DNA of 64,000 nucleotides, taken from positions 57,986 to 121,985 of the forward strand of contig CAYSPT010000008.1 of NCBI GenBank assembly GCA_964432985.1. Reading direction: 5' to 3'. A program made the translations under genes and the position numbers. Positions 1 to 8,085 of the stretch are shown piece after piece. Positions within the stretch are counted from its first letter, which is position 1; every line of letters starts with the position of its first letter. The stretch is from CAYSPT01 sp964432985. Lineage in GTDB: Bacteria > Muiribacteriota > CAYSPT01. Under the pieces are notes generated by a model. The model saw only the letters and a list, made by a program, of their open reading frames with translations, was not told the origin of the DNA and searched no databases.

Positions 1-160
1 ATTTAACGGCCCGGAAGTTATCCCCCGCCTGATCTCTGGTGATGTACCGTTTCTCCCAATCAGGTGAGCAGCCATACAGGCAGTGCCGGCACCTCGAGGA
101 GCAGTAATAGTTGGTTATCAGCCCACCGGAAGCGAGACGGGTAATGGCCAACCGGTTCAT
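1..160 (-). CDS. Radical SAM protein, N-terminal 53 residues only
   Basis: The reading frame opens with ATG at 160 and runs off the left edge with no stop. Residues 11-33 read SGGLITNYYC followed by SSRCRHCLYGCSP. This contains C-x3-C-x2-C (Cys20, Cys24, Cys27), the radical SAM motif that binds the [4Fe-4S] cluster and S-adenosylmethionine. The ATG overlaps the TGA of the upstream TPR gene as ATGA, and an AGGAG lies 8 nt before it, so the start is firm and the two genes are translationally coupled. Only the cluster loop is visible, so substrate and product cannot be named. It resembles uncharacterised radical SAM proteins that begin with a GGLITNYYC-like N-terminus. Confidence 0.85.
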   Translation of the reverse strand, partial: MNRLAITRLASGGLITNYYCSSRCRHCLYGCSPDWEKRYITRDQAGDNFRAVK

Positions 161-1770
161 TTCAACTGCTCCTGCCGGCGTTTGAGTTCGTCATGCTGCT
201 CCTCAAGTTCCCGGCGGCGAGCTTCTGTTTCCCGGCGCTCAACCGCCAGTTCACGCTGCTCCCACTCTTTTTCCAGCCGCTCGATCCACACAGCCACCTT
301 ATGGCTGGAAGCGCTGGCCGGGTCCAGCAGGCGGTAGTGGCGGAAGCTCTTTATGGCCAGAGGAAGATCGTCTTTCTTAATCCAGTAAAGAAGCCCCAGG
401 TTGAAGAAGGAAGGTGCGTACCGGGAGTCACCGGTGATCGCAGCCCTGTACTTGATGATGGCCTCGTCGATTAGTTCCTTTTTTTGCAGAAGAACCCCGT
501 AGTTGTGCAGAGCCGGAATGTGCTCCTGAAAATAACTCAAAGCCATATCGTACCACTTCATTTTTTCAGCCGGGGAGTGTGACCACAGTGCCAGATGAAA
601 ACATTCATCTGCCAGTTCTTTCCGGATTTCTTCGTTGTCCGGATTCTCCCTCATCGCCAGCCGAAGCGCCTCGATGCGGTTAAGGTGGTCGTCTCGCCCG
701 TAGGACTCCCCGGCCATAACGTAGTAGGCCCTGATTACCGGGATGATCTCGATGACCTCCTGCAGCAGGTCGAGGCGGGCCGTGTCGTCCTCGATTCCCG
801 GAACCCTTTCCAGGTTGACCGCGGCCATTCCCCTGACGGCCGGTTCGTAGCCCGGGACCGCGTCCAGAGCCCGTCGGTACCACGCTTCTTTTTCCAGTAG
901 AGACGAAACGGCATCAATCCCCCTGGCAAAATCTGCCCCCCCGACAAATTCAGCCTCCTCGACACAGGCGGCAGCCAACTGCGTGCGCGCAGGGGCGCAG
1001 GTGTGGTCGAATGTAAGCGCTTCTTCCAGGATGGCGATACGACGCCGGGCAAGCCCGGCCACTCCGGCCAGGTCCACGTAAGCCAGGGCCACTTTCTGCC
1101 TGATGGAATCATCTGCCGGCCGCAGTTTCAGAGCAGTGGTGAGCAAACTTATTTTTTCCGGGACCGATACCGGGTGCTCGGCAGCGGCGCAGTGTGTTTC
1201 CACCGCCAGTTGCCTGAGTGTTTCGGTGCGGCGCCGCTGGTACCACAAGTAGGTATAGTCCAAAAGAGGCCGATACTTCCCGGTCAGGTCGGCCAGAGCC
1301 TTCATCCTTTTCAGTATCCGGTACACTCTCCGGCCTGGGGCAATCTCCAGAGCGTTTTGTAAAAGCTCCTGCTTTGTTTCCAGGTCCGAGGCAGCATCAG
1401 CCGAGCCAATATAGGCTTCGGACAGCTCTTCCTCGGAGGGTAAACCGGTCACCCCCGTCTCCAGGTCCCGGGCCTTGAGAAAAAATGCCAGGCGGGTGTG
1501 AGAATCTGTGCTCTTCCGGGCTATAGCCACGTAGGTCCTCCCCAGAAGAACCCGGCTGTCCAGGTGCTCGGGTTCCACTCTCATGGCCTGTTCCAGCGAT
1601 TCCCGGGCCTGATCATAGCGCCCGGTCTCGAAGTAGAATTTTCCCCGCTGGTGGTGGACGAACACCTCGAAATTAAGAGCACACAGAAGTGGAGGGACCG
1701 CTAGAATTAACACCAGGACCAGGGGATATACGGTCGCGAACGGCCGGACTGCCACAGCGTTCTCCGTCAT
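157..1770 (-). CDS. Membrane-anchored TPR-repeat protein
   Basis: 537 aa. A short cytoplasmic N-terminus is followed by one hydrophobic segment (about residues 12-32), then helical repeats with TPR character: near 40-70 (GKFYFETGRYDQARESLEQA) and again near 410-480 (HNYGVLLQKKELIDEAIIKY, then FFNLGLLYWIKKDDLPLAIK). The last 40 residues are a highly charged Glu/Arg/Gln coiled coil. It is probably a scaffold for protein-protein contacts at the membrane. AAGGAG lies 7 nt upstream of the ATG. The gene overlaps the downstream radical SAM gene by 4 nt (ATGA), so the two form an operon. No enzymatic motif is seen and its partner is unknown. Confidence 0.8.
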   Translation of the reverse strand: MTENAVAVRPFATVYPLVLVLILAVPPLLCALNFEVFVHHQRGKFYFETGRYDQARESLEQAMRVEPEHLDSRVLLGRTYVAIARKSTDSHTRLAFFLKARDLETGVTGLPSEEELSEAYIGSADAASDLETKQELLQNALEIAPGRRVYRILKRMKALADLTGKYRPLLDYTYLWYQRRRTETLRQLAVETHCAAAEHPVSVPEKISLLTTALKLRPADDSIRQKVALAYVDLAGVAGLARRRIAILEEALTFDHTCAPARTQLAAACVEEAEFVGGADFARGIDAVSSLLEKEAWYRRALDAVPGYEPAVRGMAAVNLERVPGIEDDTARLDLLQEVIEIIPVIRAYYVMAGESYGRDDHLNRIEALRLAMRENPDNEEIRKELADECFHLALWSHSPAEKMKWYDMALSYFQEHIPALHNYGVLLQKKELIDEAIIKYRAAITGDSRYAPSFFNLGLLYWIKKDDLPLAIKSFRHYRLLDPASASSHKVAVWIERLEKEWEQRELAVERRETEARRRELEEQHDELKRRQEQLK

Positions 1771-1798
1771 AAGTCAGCTCCTTAGAAACATCATAACT

Positions 1799-1827
1799 AT
1801 TTTACACCTTCTTATCGAGGACGCCAA
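1799..1827 (-). promoter_or_regulatory. Candidate sigma70-type promoter for the TPR / radical SAM operon
   Basis: On the minus strand TTGGCG is followed by 17 nt and TAAAAT. Transcription would begin about 20 nt before the ATG at 1770, leaving room for the AAGGAG. The -35 match is only 4/6. A second candidate further upstream (TTGACG, 17 nt, TATGTT) lies in the same repeat array, so which one is used is uncertain. Confidence 0.45.
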
Positions 1828-1876
1828 CGCTCTCATCGAGAGCGCCAACGCCAACATACTCATCAATGACACCAAC
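1808..1876 (-). repeat. Three imperfect 21-bp direct repeats in a promoter region
   Basis: Units at 1808-1828, 1829-1849 and 1856-1876 share the minus-strand form GTTGG(C/T)GnC followed by (T/C)(C/T)GATnAG. A 6-bp GTTGGC insertion separates units 2 and 3. Unit 2 also contains the small palindrome CTCTCGATGAGAG. The repeats lie wholly upstream of the TPR start codon and overlap its candidate -35 elements. They could be regulator sites or a decayed minisatellite. Confidence 0.6.
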
Positions 1877-2034
1877 GTCAACTGTGAAATGATAATTAGC
1901 ATAGAGATGAATTCAGGGACATTGATTCTGTCTTTTCAAAACCGGTAGATGTAGTGAGGAAAATTTAAAAAAAGTAGAATGCCAAGCACGGATTTGTAAC
2001 TTATTTCTTTCATAGCCTCTATACTTGTACTGAA
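1877..2034. other. Intergenic spacer between divergent genes
   Basis: The stretch 1771-2201 holds no credible gene. The left part carries the TPR promoter and repeats, and the right part carries the promoter at 2035-2063. The middle is AT-rich with no further structure I can support. A 61-codon minus-strand frame at 1936-2121 has no ribosome site and no recognisable product. Confidence 0.5.
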
Positions 2035-2063
2035 TTGACAGTTGGAGTGTGTCCAACTATAAT
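2035..2063 (+). promoter_or_regulatory. Perfect-consensus sigma70 promoter with palindrome filling its spacer
   Basis: TTGACA (2035-2040), a 17-nt spacer, then TATAAT (2058-2063). The spacer is itself a dyad: AGTTGGA, GTGTG, TCCAACT at 2040-2058, with perfect 7-bp arms touching both hexamers. A protein bound there would cover both elements, so a repressor or MerR-like operator is likely. It drives the secreted DUF4105 gene beginning at 2202, leaving a leader of about 130 nt. Confidence 0.75.
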
Positions 2064-2201
2064 GGTTTCGATGCCGTTGTTTTATGGCATTGGTTTTGGC
2101 TTGGGAGAAGTGTGCCCGCATTAAGAATGAATGTTATATTTCTCCTTTGCTGGAAGTGTACATGCAAAAGTCGTGATTATCAAAGGTAAGGGAGTGTCAT
2201 C

Positions 2202-3470
2202 GTGAAGAAGCGAATCCTAAGTATTGCAGCAGTACTGGTTGTACTATCACTCTGTGTGGCGGCAGCTTGCTACGCCCTGGCCCCTTTCAACACCCTTCAG
2301 CGTCACCCCGAGCTGGTTTCCAGCAGCAAGGACGGAAGCGAGTACGTTCTGGACAATGTCAGGTGGGGACTGGTTGGCGAAGGGACCAGCCTTGACACCC
2401 TGGAGCCCGTATTCAAAAGAACCACCATCAAGCCCGAGATGATCAAGGACATCTACTATCAGTCCGAAAACTTCCCTCCCGAATGGCTGGCGGCGCACGG
2501 ACAATTGGGTTTCATTATGAAGACCAAGGACGGTGTCCTGGGAGAAGACGGCAGCCGGGACATCGGTTTCAGCGTCTCCATAGAAGCACGCACCCGCACC
2601 GACCAGAAGTATGACCTGTTCAAAGGGATGAAACGGGGCGAGGACGGTTTCAAGCTCGTCTACCAGATAACGACATACACCGACGTCATGCAAATCAGGG
2701 TCTCCCAGCGTAAGCACACTATGGAGCAGTACCGCCTTCTCCTGAGCCACGAGCAGAAAGTACAGATGGTCAAAAACGCACTGGACCTGGCTTGCGAGGA
2801 CCATCGTGAACAGTTCTATCACACCCTGAAACAGAGCTGTGTGACCGGTGCTCTGGAAATAATCAACACTGTCTTACCGGAAAACAACAAGATCAAATTC
2901 TGGATCATCCCCAATGTGCTGGTCAATTTGAAGGTGTCATTCCCCAAGTGGAGCTACAAGTACCTGATCGAGCACGGCATTGCCGAAGACTCCGGCAAAA
3001 TAGTTTATAGCGACCGCTACGTCGAGTATCCCTGTGAAGATGGAAACGACTACAAGCTGGACATGGCCACCCTGCCCGGCTACTACATCCCGGCAGATGT
3101 GCTTCACTTCGGCGAAAACCTGGACATGTTCTTCGATTACGCCGAAGCGGTGGACTGCCTGACCAAGCTGCAGGACCTGGTTTCACCCACCAGCCCGGAT
3201 TTCTGGACGGTGCAGAAACACCTGGTGGAGGTGTCGGACGGTATTGCGGAGGTGGAAGAAGCGGTGCTCACGTGTTTCAACGAAAAGTACGAGCGGTGCC
3301 TGGAGTATTACCTCACCATCGACTTTAAAAAGGTCAAGAGCAAAAACGCTATCCGGCACCTGAACCAGAAGTTCCTGGAGATAATCAACTTCAAGGTCAT
3401 GAACGGGAATGTCGAGAACGAATTGCTCATCGAAGAAGCCAGGAAAGTTCTCAGCGGAATTGAGGACTGA
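2202..3470 (+). CDS. Secreted DUF4105 (Lnb N-terminal-like) protein
   Basis: 422 aa, GTG start with AAGGGAG upstream. Residues 1-26 form a signal peptide (MKKR, hydrophobic core, AACYALA). Residues about 120-225 match the DUF4105 / Lnb periplasmic domain: VSIEARTRTDQKYDLF, then KLVYQITTYTDVMQIRVSQR, then FYHTLKQSCVTGALEIIN. The last corresponds to the family's FYNTLxNNCTT block, with Cys213 as the conserved papain-like cysteine. The family is poorly characterised; in Bifidobacterium it is the N-terminal part of lacto-N-biosidase chaperone-like proteins, and in Bacteroidetes it stands alone. The C-terminal 200 residues are not recognised. It is monocistronic, from its own consensus promoter. 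A function as a peptidase or amidase is inference. Confidence 0.7.
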   Translation: MKKRILSIAAVLVVLSLCVAAACYALAPFNTLQRHPELVSSSKDGSEYVLDNVRWGLVGEGTSLDTLEPVFKRTTIKPEMIKDIYYQSENFPPEWLAAHGQLGFIMKTKDGVLGEDGSRDIGFSVSIEARTRTDQKYDLFKGMKRGEDGFKLVYQITTYTDVMQIRVSQRKHTMEQYRLLLSHEQKVQMVKNALDLACEDHREQFYHTLKQSCVTGALEIINTVLPENNKIKFWIIPNVLVNLKVSFPKWSYKYLIEHGIAEDSGKIVYSDRYVEYPCEDGNDYKLDMATLPGYYIPADVLHFGENLDMFFDYAEAVDCLTKLQDLVSPTSPDFWTVQKHLVEVSDGIAEVEEAVLTCFNEKYERCLEYYLTIDFKKVKSKNAIRHLNQKFLEIINFKVMNGNVENELLIEEARKVLSGIED

Positions 3471-3602
3471 TCGGCTGTTCTTCCGCAGTTCCGCCCTTAA
3501 AATAGCAGGCCATCAGCGCTGTTGGAGTTCGTTTCTACTATATCCGGCTTTAGTGATCGGTACACTGCAAAACTTTTTTTTCGGTCTATCCTGAATAAAA
3601 AC

Positions 3603-3630
3603 TTGACAAAAAATTTATACTGCCTATAAT
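3603..3630 (+). promoter_or_regulatory. Consensus sigma70 promoter of the Cys/Asp repeat gene
   Basis: TTGACA (3603-3608), 16 nt, TATAAT (3625-3630): both hexamers are perfect. An AGGAGG at 3669-3674 then precedes the ATG at 3683 by 8 nt. The strong promoter together with a strong ribosome site predicts high expression of a 102-residue protein. Confidence 0.8.
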
Positions 3631-3682
3631 TATATACTACGCAAATCCAGAAAAAATTTTTAGGCCACAGGAGGTTTATTCG

Positions 3683-3991
3683 ATGTCAAAATTTATAAAA
3701 GCACTTCTCGTTTTCATGGCTGTATTCTACTTCACTGCTTGTCTGCTTCCGTATGCCGAAGCGTTGACCGTTGCCAAATCAGGTTGCGGTGACGGCGGCG
3801 GCTGCCCGCTTCCTCCTCCCGATGATGATGACGGCGACTGTGACGGCGGCGAATGCCCCCTTCCTCCGGTTGATGACGACGAAGGTGACCGCTGCGGTAA
3901 CGGTGGCGGCTGCCCCATGCCTCCCCCCGATGATGACGGCGGCGATTGCGATGGAGACGGCTGCGGCGGCTGCGGCGGCTGCGACGACTGA
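3683..3991 (+). CDS. Small secreted Cys/Asp/Pro/Gly repeat protein
   Basis: 102 aa. Residues 1-27 are a signal peptide ending PYAEA, with AxA-type cleavage. The mature part is three 18-residue repeats starting at Cys35, Cys53 and Cys71, each of the form C-x(4,5)-C-P-(L/M)-P-P-x-DDD, followed by a CDGDGCGGCGGCDD tail. The mature protein has ten cysteines (35, 41, 53, 58, 71, 77, 89, 94, 97, 100) and is extremely acidic. The CP...DDDDGDCD spacing recalls thrombospondin type 3 or EF-hand-like calcium loops braced by disulfides, so calcium or metal binding at the surface is plausible. A RiPP-like precursor is an alternative, but no maturase lies nearby. The next gene is a TlpA-like thioredoxin starting 23 nt later, which suggests that this protein needs disulfide handling. 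No named family is recognised. Confidence 0.8.
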   Translation: MSKFIKALLVFMAVFYFTACLLPYAEALTVAKSGCGDGGGCPLPPPDDDDGDCDGGECPLPPVDDDEGDRCGNGGGCPMPPPDDDGGDCDGDGCGGCGGCDD

Positions 3992-4014
3992 AGTTGCCTG
4001 ATCGACTGATTAAA

Positions 4015-4665
4015 ATGACAAAACGTATCGTTTTGGCTTTCATCGTTCTTCTCTTGGCCGGATCCCTTGCACGCGGCGCCAACAGCGTCCTTCCGGTAGA
4101 GAAAGATCCCGCCCTGGACGAATCCGTCCTGGGCGAACTGCCTGCGGACAAGCGTCCGCAGGTGGGACAGCCCCTGGAAGACTTTGTCCTGGCCGACCTC
4201 GGAGGAACGGAGCAGTCCCTGGGCAAATATATCGGTGAAAAGGGAGTTCTCCTGGTGTACTGGGCGGTGTGGTGCTCTTCCTGCCAGGAGGAGTTGCCCG
4301 TCCTGAACGGTTACTACGATTCCGATGGTCCGTTTCAGATCCTGGCGGCTAACTTCCGGGAGCCTGTTGCCACTATCGAGGCTTTCAAGCAGGAGCATGG
4401 TCTGGCGTTTCCGCTCGTACCCGATCCGAAAGGCGAACTCAGACGCAAGTACCGCCTCACATCAATTCCCGCCCTGTTTTTTGTCGACCGAAACGGAATC
4501 CTGCGTCATTTTGCTACCGGAGAAATCAGCTTGGAAACCCTGGAGCACTGGCTGCAGGTGATCTCTGATACTGAACCGGAGACGGTTAACAAAGAAGTCA
4601 TTCTCAACCAGATCATCAACCAGGGGAAAACAAAACTCAAGCGTTTGATCAACGACGGGAAGTAA
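4015..4665 (+). CDS. TlpA/ResA-like thiol-disulfide oxidoreductase
   Basis: 216 aa from the ATG at 4015. A longer in-frame start at 3946 would give an Arg/Leu-rich nonsense N-terminus read through the previous gene, so it is rejected. Residues 1-22 are a signal peptide or anchor. The thioredoxin fold spans about residues 48-180, with the active site WAVWCSSCQEE (Cys87-x-x-Cys90) and the cis-proline loop TSIPALFF. The family handles periplasmic or extracytoplasmic disulfides. It starts 23 nt after the Cys-rich repeat gene and is probably cotranscribed from the 3603 promoter, so the repeat protein is the obvious candidate substrate (inference). The C-terminal 35 residues are a charged extension. 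Confidence 0.85.
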   Translation: MTKRIVLAFIVLLLAGSLARGANSVLPVEKDPALDESVLGELPADKRPQVGQPLEDFVLADLGGTEQSLGKYIGEKGVLLVYWAVWCSSCQEELPVLNGYYDSDGPFQILAANFREPVATIEAFKQEHGLAFPLVPDPKGELRRKYRLTSIPALFFVDRNGILRHFATGEISLETLEHWLQVISDTEPETVNKEVILNQIINQGKTKLKRLINDGK

Positions 4666-4678
4666 ACGGCAGCACCGA

Positions 4679-7609
4679 TCAGCTGTCGCCAGCCAGGGCT
4701 ATTTCATCAGGGTTCTCTCCCGGGGGTGATTCCAGCTCATCCGGTTGTTGGGTTAGCGGTAGGGTCACCGAAAAAACAGCACCGGCGCCCGGACTGCTTT
4801 CGACGTCGAGCTCCCCTCCGTACCTTAGCGCTATCTTGTTGCAAATTGACAACCCCATCCCCACGCCGGGGTAATCATCGCGATGGTGCAGCCGTCCGAA
4901 CGGCTTAAGTATCCGCTGAATCTTTTCCATTTTGAACCCGATACCCTTGTCCCGAACGGACACCTTCACGAATCCGTCACCAATCAAGCTGCTTTCGATG
5001 GTCACCTGCGGTACGGCGCCGGCCGCTCTGAACATGATCCCGTTGGAAATCAAATTCTGGAACAGCTCGTACATGTGAACCCTGGCAGCGTGTACCGGAG
5101 GCAGGTCTCCTACCTCCACCACGGCACCACTTTCCTCGATCTGAAGTACTAGGTCAGAGAGAACATCGTCGATTACTTCGTTGAGGTCTACCGGCTCGAT
5201 GGTTTTCTTCCGGGTGGTTACCCGCGAGTACTTCAGCAGGCTCAATATCAGGTGCTTCATTCTCTCAGAGGCCTTCATCATCCGGCTAAAATAATCCTGC
5301 CCTTTTTCATCCAGCCCCGTGGCGTACTGACTGAGTATCCGGTCACCGAACACCATTACCTTGCGAAGCGGTTCCTGCAGGTCATGCGATGCGATGTATG
5401 CGAAATCCTCCAACTCCCTGTTGGAGCGGCCCAGTTCTTCGACGAGCTTGTTCAGGGCTTCCCGGGACCTGACCCGGTCAGTTATATCCATGATCGATAC
5501 CAGCACCCGACTCCAGGTATCCTCGTGCCCCGGAGCTACATGAAGATCGATGGAAACGTGCTTTTTTTCACCGGTCAGCGTCCAGGTGATGGCATCGTCG
5601 GCAAACCTGGTCTCTCCTTCCCAGAGCGCTGCCAGTATTCTGGCAAACACCGGATAGGTTTCATCTCCGAACACCTGGATCGGATTGTCTACGAACCGGT
5701 CCTTGTTCAACGCCTTGAACATTTCCAGAGTAGTGGTGTTGATGTCGAGGATCCGCACCATTCCGGCCAGTTCCCTGACCAGTTCGGGAGTCTCTTCGAA
5801 GCACGATTCCAGATCAGCCACACACAGCTTATCCAGCTGCTTTTTTACAGGTGAAAAATCCTGCTCCCACAGGGATATCGGAGAGTATTCAAAGAGCTGA
5901 CGGTACCGGTCCTGGCTCTGACGGAGCCGCTCTTCGGCCATTTTCAGCTCCGTCATATCCAGCATGGAACCGATCATGCGTACCGGCCGTCCCTCAGCAG
6001 TATACTGGATAAATCCCCGGTCAAGTATAAAAGAAAACAACCCATCCTGCCGGCGGAACCGGTACTCGTCAATCCACACCGTCTTACCAGATTCCAGAGA
6101 CCAGTCGATTCCCGACACGATCCGCTCCCGGTCATCCGGATGGATCCTGTCGCGCCACCACTGGATAGTGTTTTCCACCTCCCCGGGACGGTACCCGAAG
6201 TGAACTGTGACCGCTTCGTTCCACCGCACGCTGTCCGTACTCACGTTCCAGTCCCAGATAACTTCATTGGTAGCTCGGGACACGAGATGGTAACGCTCTT
6301 CACTTTCCTGAAGCGCCGCCTCATACCGTTTCCGGTACAGGGCCTCCACAAAAGCAATGGACAGCGCTTCCACCGCCTTCAAATCCATGGTGTCATAGGC
6401 CGCTTCCTTGTTGGCCAGCACCATCATGCCGAAATTCCGCTTTTCATCTTTGAGAGGGATGGCCAGAAAAGAAGTAATCCCTGAAGCTAACGCGTTTTCA
6501 TCCAACGGCTTCACAGAACCGGAAACTCTGCTCACCAGGAGGGACTGGCCGTCATCGAGAACGCTGTTGTACGCACCGCGAAGCATGATGTCACGAACCA
6601 TCCTCACCATGATGGCGGCGTTGGAACCCTTCTTCGGTGCCGGACTCCAGCCCGGATCACTCAAAGCAATGACATCGAACATCCCGTCTTCATCAACCTC
6701 GCCGATGAGACCGAAGGCGCTCCCGGTAAGCTTCTCGGCCACAGCCAGGCAGCGCTGGGCCACCTCCACATCGGTGGTGCAGGTGATCGTCTCCAGAAGC
6801 ACCGTATTGATACCTTCCAGCAGCTCGCTTTGCTTGATGATCCGCTCCTGGGCTTGCTTGTACCCTGTTATGTCCCTGAGAGACACCAGCAGGCAGGCTT
6901 CATCCTCCCAGGTTATACCGGTGGTCCTCATGTCCACCGCCCTGAGCTCGCCATCCCCGGCCACGATACTGAGCTGGACCTCGCGGTCCTCGTCAACCGG
7001 ATACCCGAAGTTTTTTTCCACCATTTCAACAGCGGAGCGGGAAAAGATGGATTCAGCAGCCGGGTTGACGAACAGGACCGTCCCGGTTTTATCAACGATG
7101 ACGATACCCTCGATGCTCCGGGTAATTATTCGGTGGAGACGCTCCTCGCTGGCTGCCAGTTCATCGTACTTCATGAGCTTCAAACGCAGCCGGTTGCGCT
7201 CCAGCGAGTAGAGGATGGCCCGTGCCAGCAGATCTCCCTGCACTTCGCCTTTTACCAGGTAATCCTGTGCCCCTGCGGCCAGAGCGTCCCTGGCCATGGT
7301 GAGATCGGTAAGACCGGTGAGCACCACCACCGGTATCTCAGGATTACTCGAGCAGACGGCACTGACAGAGTCCAAACCCTCGCTGTCCGGTAAGGACAGG
7401 TCGAGCAGGACCAGGTCGAACGCTTCATCGGACAGCAGTTCCAGCCCTTCCCTGAGCCGCTCTACATAGTTTAGCTCTACCTGGGGAAGCAGGGAATGCT
7501 CTTCAGCCAGCTCGGCCAGGCTGGCTTTCAGCAGCAGCGCGTCATCCGGGTTGTCTTCGATCAGCAGGAGCCGTATCGTCCGGTTGGTCTGTTTGTCCAT
7601 GTCACTCAC
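4679..7609 (-). CDS. Receiver-PAS-GAF-PAS hybrid sensor histidine kinase
   Basis: 976 aa. Receiver domain at residues 10-135 (acidic pocket IEDN, phospho-acceptor Asp70 in LLDLSLPDSEG, Lys120). A PAS domain follows at about 150-260, GAF at about 265-415, a PAS fold with IHPDDRERIVSG and a PAC-like tail at about 425-555, and a further degenerate PAS at about 565-715. The kinase core has the H-box ASHDLQEPLRKV (His742), N-box NLISNGIMFR, G1 DKGIGF and G2 GVGMGLSIC. No transmembrane segment is evident, so it senses in the cytoplasm. The SHDLQEPLR H-box is typical of phytochrome-like kinases that pair with Rcp1-like receivers, and one is encoded just upstream. The start is GTG at 7609 or ATG at 7600; neither has a strong ribosome site. 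Its signal is unknown. Confidence 0.92.
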   Translation of the reverse strand: MSDMDKQTNRTIRLLLIEDNPDDALLLKASLAELAEEHSLLPQVELNYVERLREGLELLSDEAFDLVLLDLSLPDSEGLDSVSAVCSSNPEIPVVVLTGLTDLTMARDALAAGAQDYLVKGEVQGDLLARAILYSLERNRLRLKLMKYDELAASEERLHRIITRSIEGIVIVDKTGTVLFVNPAAESIFSRSAVEMVEKNFGYPVDEDREVQLSIVAGDGELRAVDMRTTGITWEDEACLLVSLRDITGYKQAQERIIKQSELLEGINTVLLETITCTTDVEVAQRCLAVAEKLTGSAFGLIGEVDEDGMFDVIALSDPGWSPAPKKGSNAAIMVRMVRDIMLRGAYNSVLDDGQSLLVSRVSGSVKPLDENALASGITSFLAIPLKDEKRNFGMMVLANKEAAYDTMDLKAVEALSIAFVEALYRKRYEAALQESEERYHLVSRATNEVIWDWNVSTDSVRWNEAVTVHFGYRPGEVENTIQWWRDRIHPDDRERIVSGIDWSLESGKTVWIDEYRFRRQDGLFSFILDRGFIQYTAEGRPVRMIGSMLDMTELKMAEERLRQSQDRYRQLFEYSPISLWEQDFSPVKKQLDKLCVADLESCFEETPELVRELAGMVRILDINTTTLEMFKALNKDRFVDNPIQVFGDETYPVFARILAALWEGETRFADDAITWTLTGEKKHVSIDLHVAPGHEDTWSRVLVSIMDITDRVRSREALNKLVEELGRSNRELEDFAYIASHDLQEPLRKVMVFGDRILSQYATGLDEKGQDYFSRMMKASERMKHLILSLLKYSRVTTRKKTIEPVDLNEVIDDVLSDLVLQIEESGAVVEVGDLPPVHAARVHMYELFQNLISNGIMFRAAGAVPQVTIESSLIGDGFVKVSVRDKGIGFKMEKIQRILKPFGRLHHRDDYPGVGMGLSICNKIALRYGGELDVESSPGAGAVFSVTLPLTQQPDELESPPGENPDEIALAGDS

Positions 7610-7641
7610 AATCTTTTGGGGAGATGAAAAACCAGCAGTCC

Positions 7642-8085
7642 CTATTTCGGCGGCAGTTTCACGATACTTATCCAGAAATCGTCGATCATCTGCACGATGC
7701 GGGCAAACTGCTCCAGGTCGACCGGCTTAGTGATATAGGCATTGGTGTTGTTATTATAGGCTGCCAGTACATCCGCTTCGTCATCCGAAGCGGTGAGAAC
7801 TATCACCGGTATCCTCTTGAGATCGTCGTCGGCTTTAATCTCTTCCAATACCTCAAGCCCGTTTTTTCCGGGCAGGTTCAGGTCGAGCAGTACCAGGTCC
7901 GGGCGGGGCGAATCGGCGTACATGCCTTCACGTCTCAAAAAAGCCAGGGCTTTCACCCCGTCCTCCACCACGTGTATGTTGTTACGGAGCTTGGTATCTC
8001 TGATGGTCTGCCTGGTCAGTTCCACGTCATCCGGGTTGTCTTCCACCATCAGTATGCAGACCTGTTCGATTGAGTGTTTGTTCAT
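7642..8085 (-). CDS. Rcp1-like single-domain response regulator
   Basis: 147 aa, one receiver domain and nothing else. The acidic pair lies in VEDNPDD, phospho-acceptor Asp68 in LVLLDLNLPGKNG, Thr in VLTAS, and Lys in ITKPVD. The EDNPDDVELTR start and the LPGKNGLEVL block are characteristic of Rcp1-type receivers that accept phosphate from PAS/phytochrome-like kinases. Its ATG overlaps the TGA of the upstream PP2C gene (ATGA), and the kinase follows 32 nt later, so it is likely the phosphate relay between the two larger proteins. Confidence 0.93.
   Translation of the reverse strand: MNKHSIEQVCILMVEDNPDDVELTRQTIRDTKLRNNIHVVEDGVKALAFLRREGMYADSPRPDLVLLDLNLPGKNGLEVLEEIKADDDLKRIPVIVLTASDDEADVLAAYNNNTNAYITKPVDLEQFARIVQMIDDFWISIVKLPPK

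Noticed and set aside
3683..3991. RiPP precursor peptide
   Set aside because: It has a normal secretion signal and no neighbouring maturase; the only linked gene is a thioredoxin. Kept as a weak alternative.
3946..4014. Longer start for the thioredoxin-like protein
   Set aside because: The added residues are an Arg/Leu shadow of the GGC-GGC repeats; the signal peptide begins at the ATG at 4015.
3727..4398. A 223-codon minus-strand frame across the Cys/Asp repeat gene and the thioredoxin
   Set aside because: The plus strand has a consensus promoter, AGGAGG and a signal peptide; the antisense frame is a Ser/Pro/Gln shadow of the repeats.
6408..7211. A 267-codon open frame antisense to the sensor kinase
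   Set aside because: Composition is Ser/Arg/Thr-rich nonsense with no ribosome site, and the opposite strand carries unambiguous PAS, GAF and kinase motifs.
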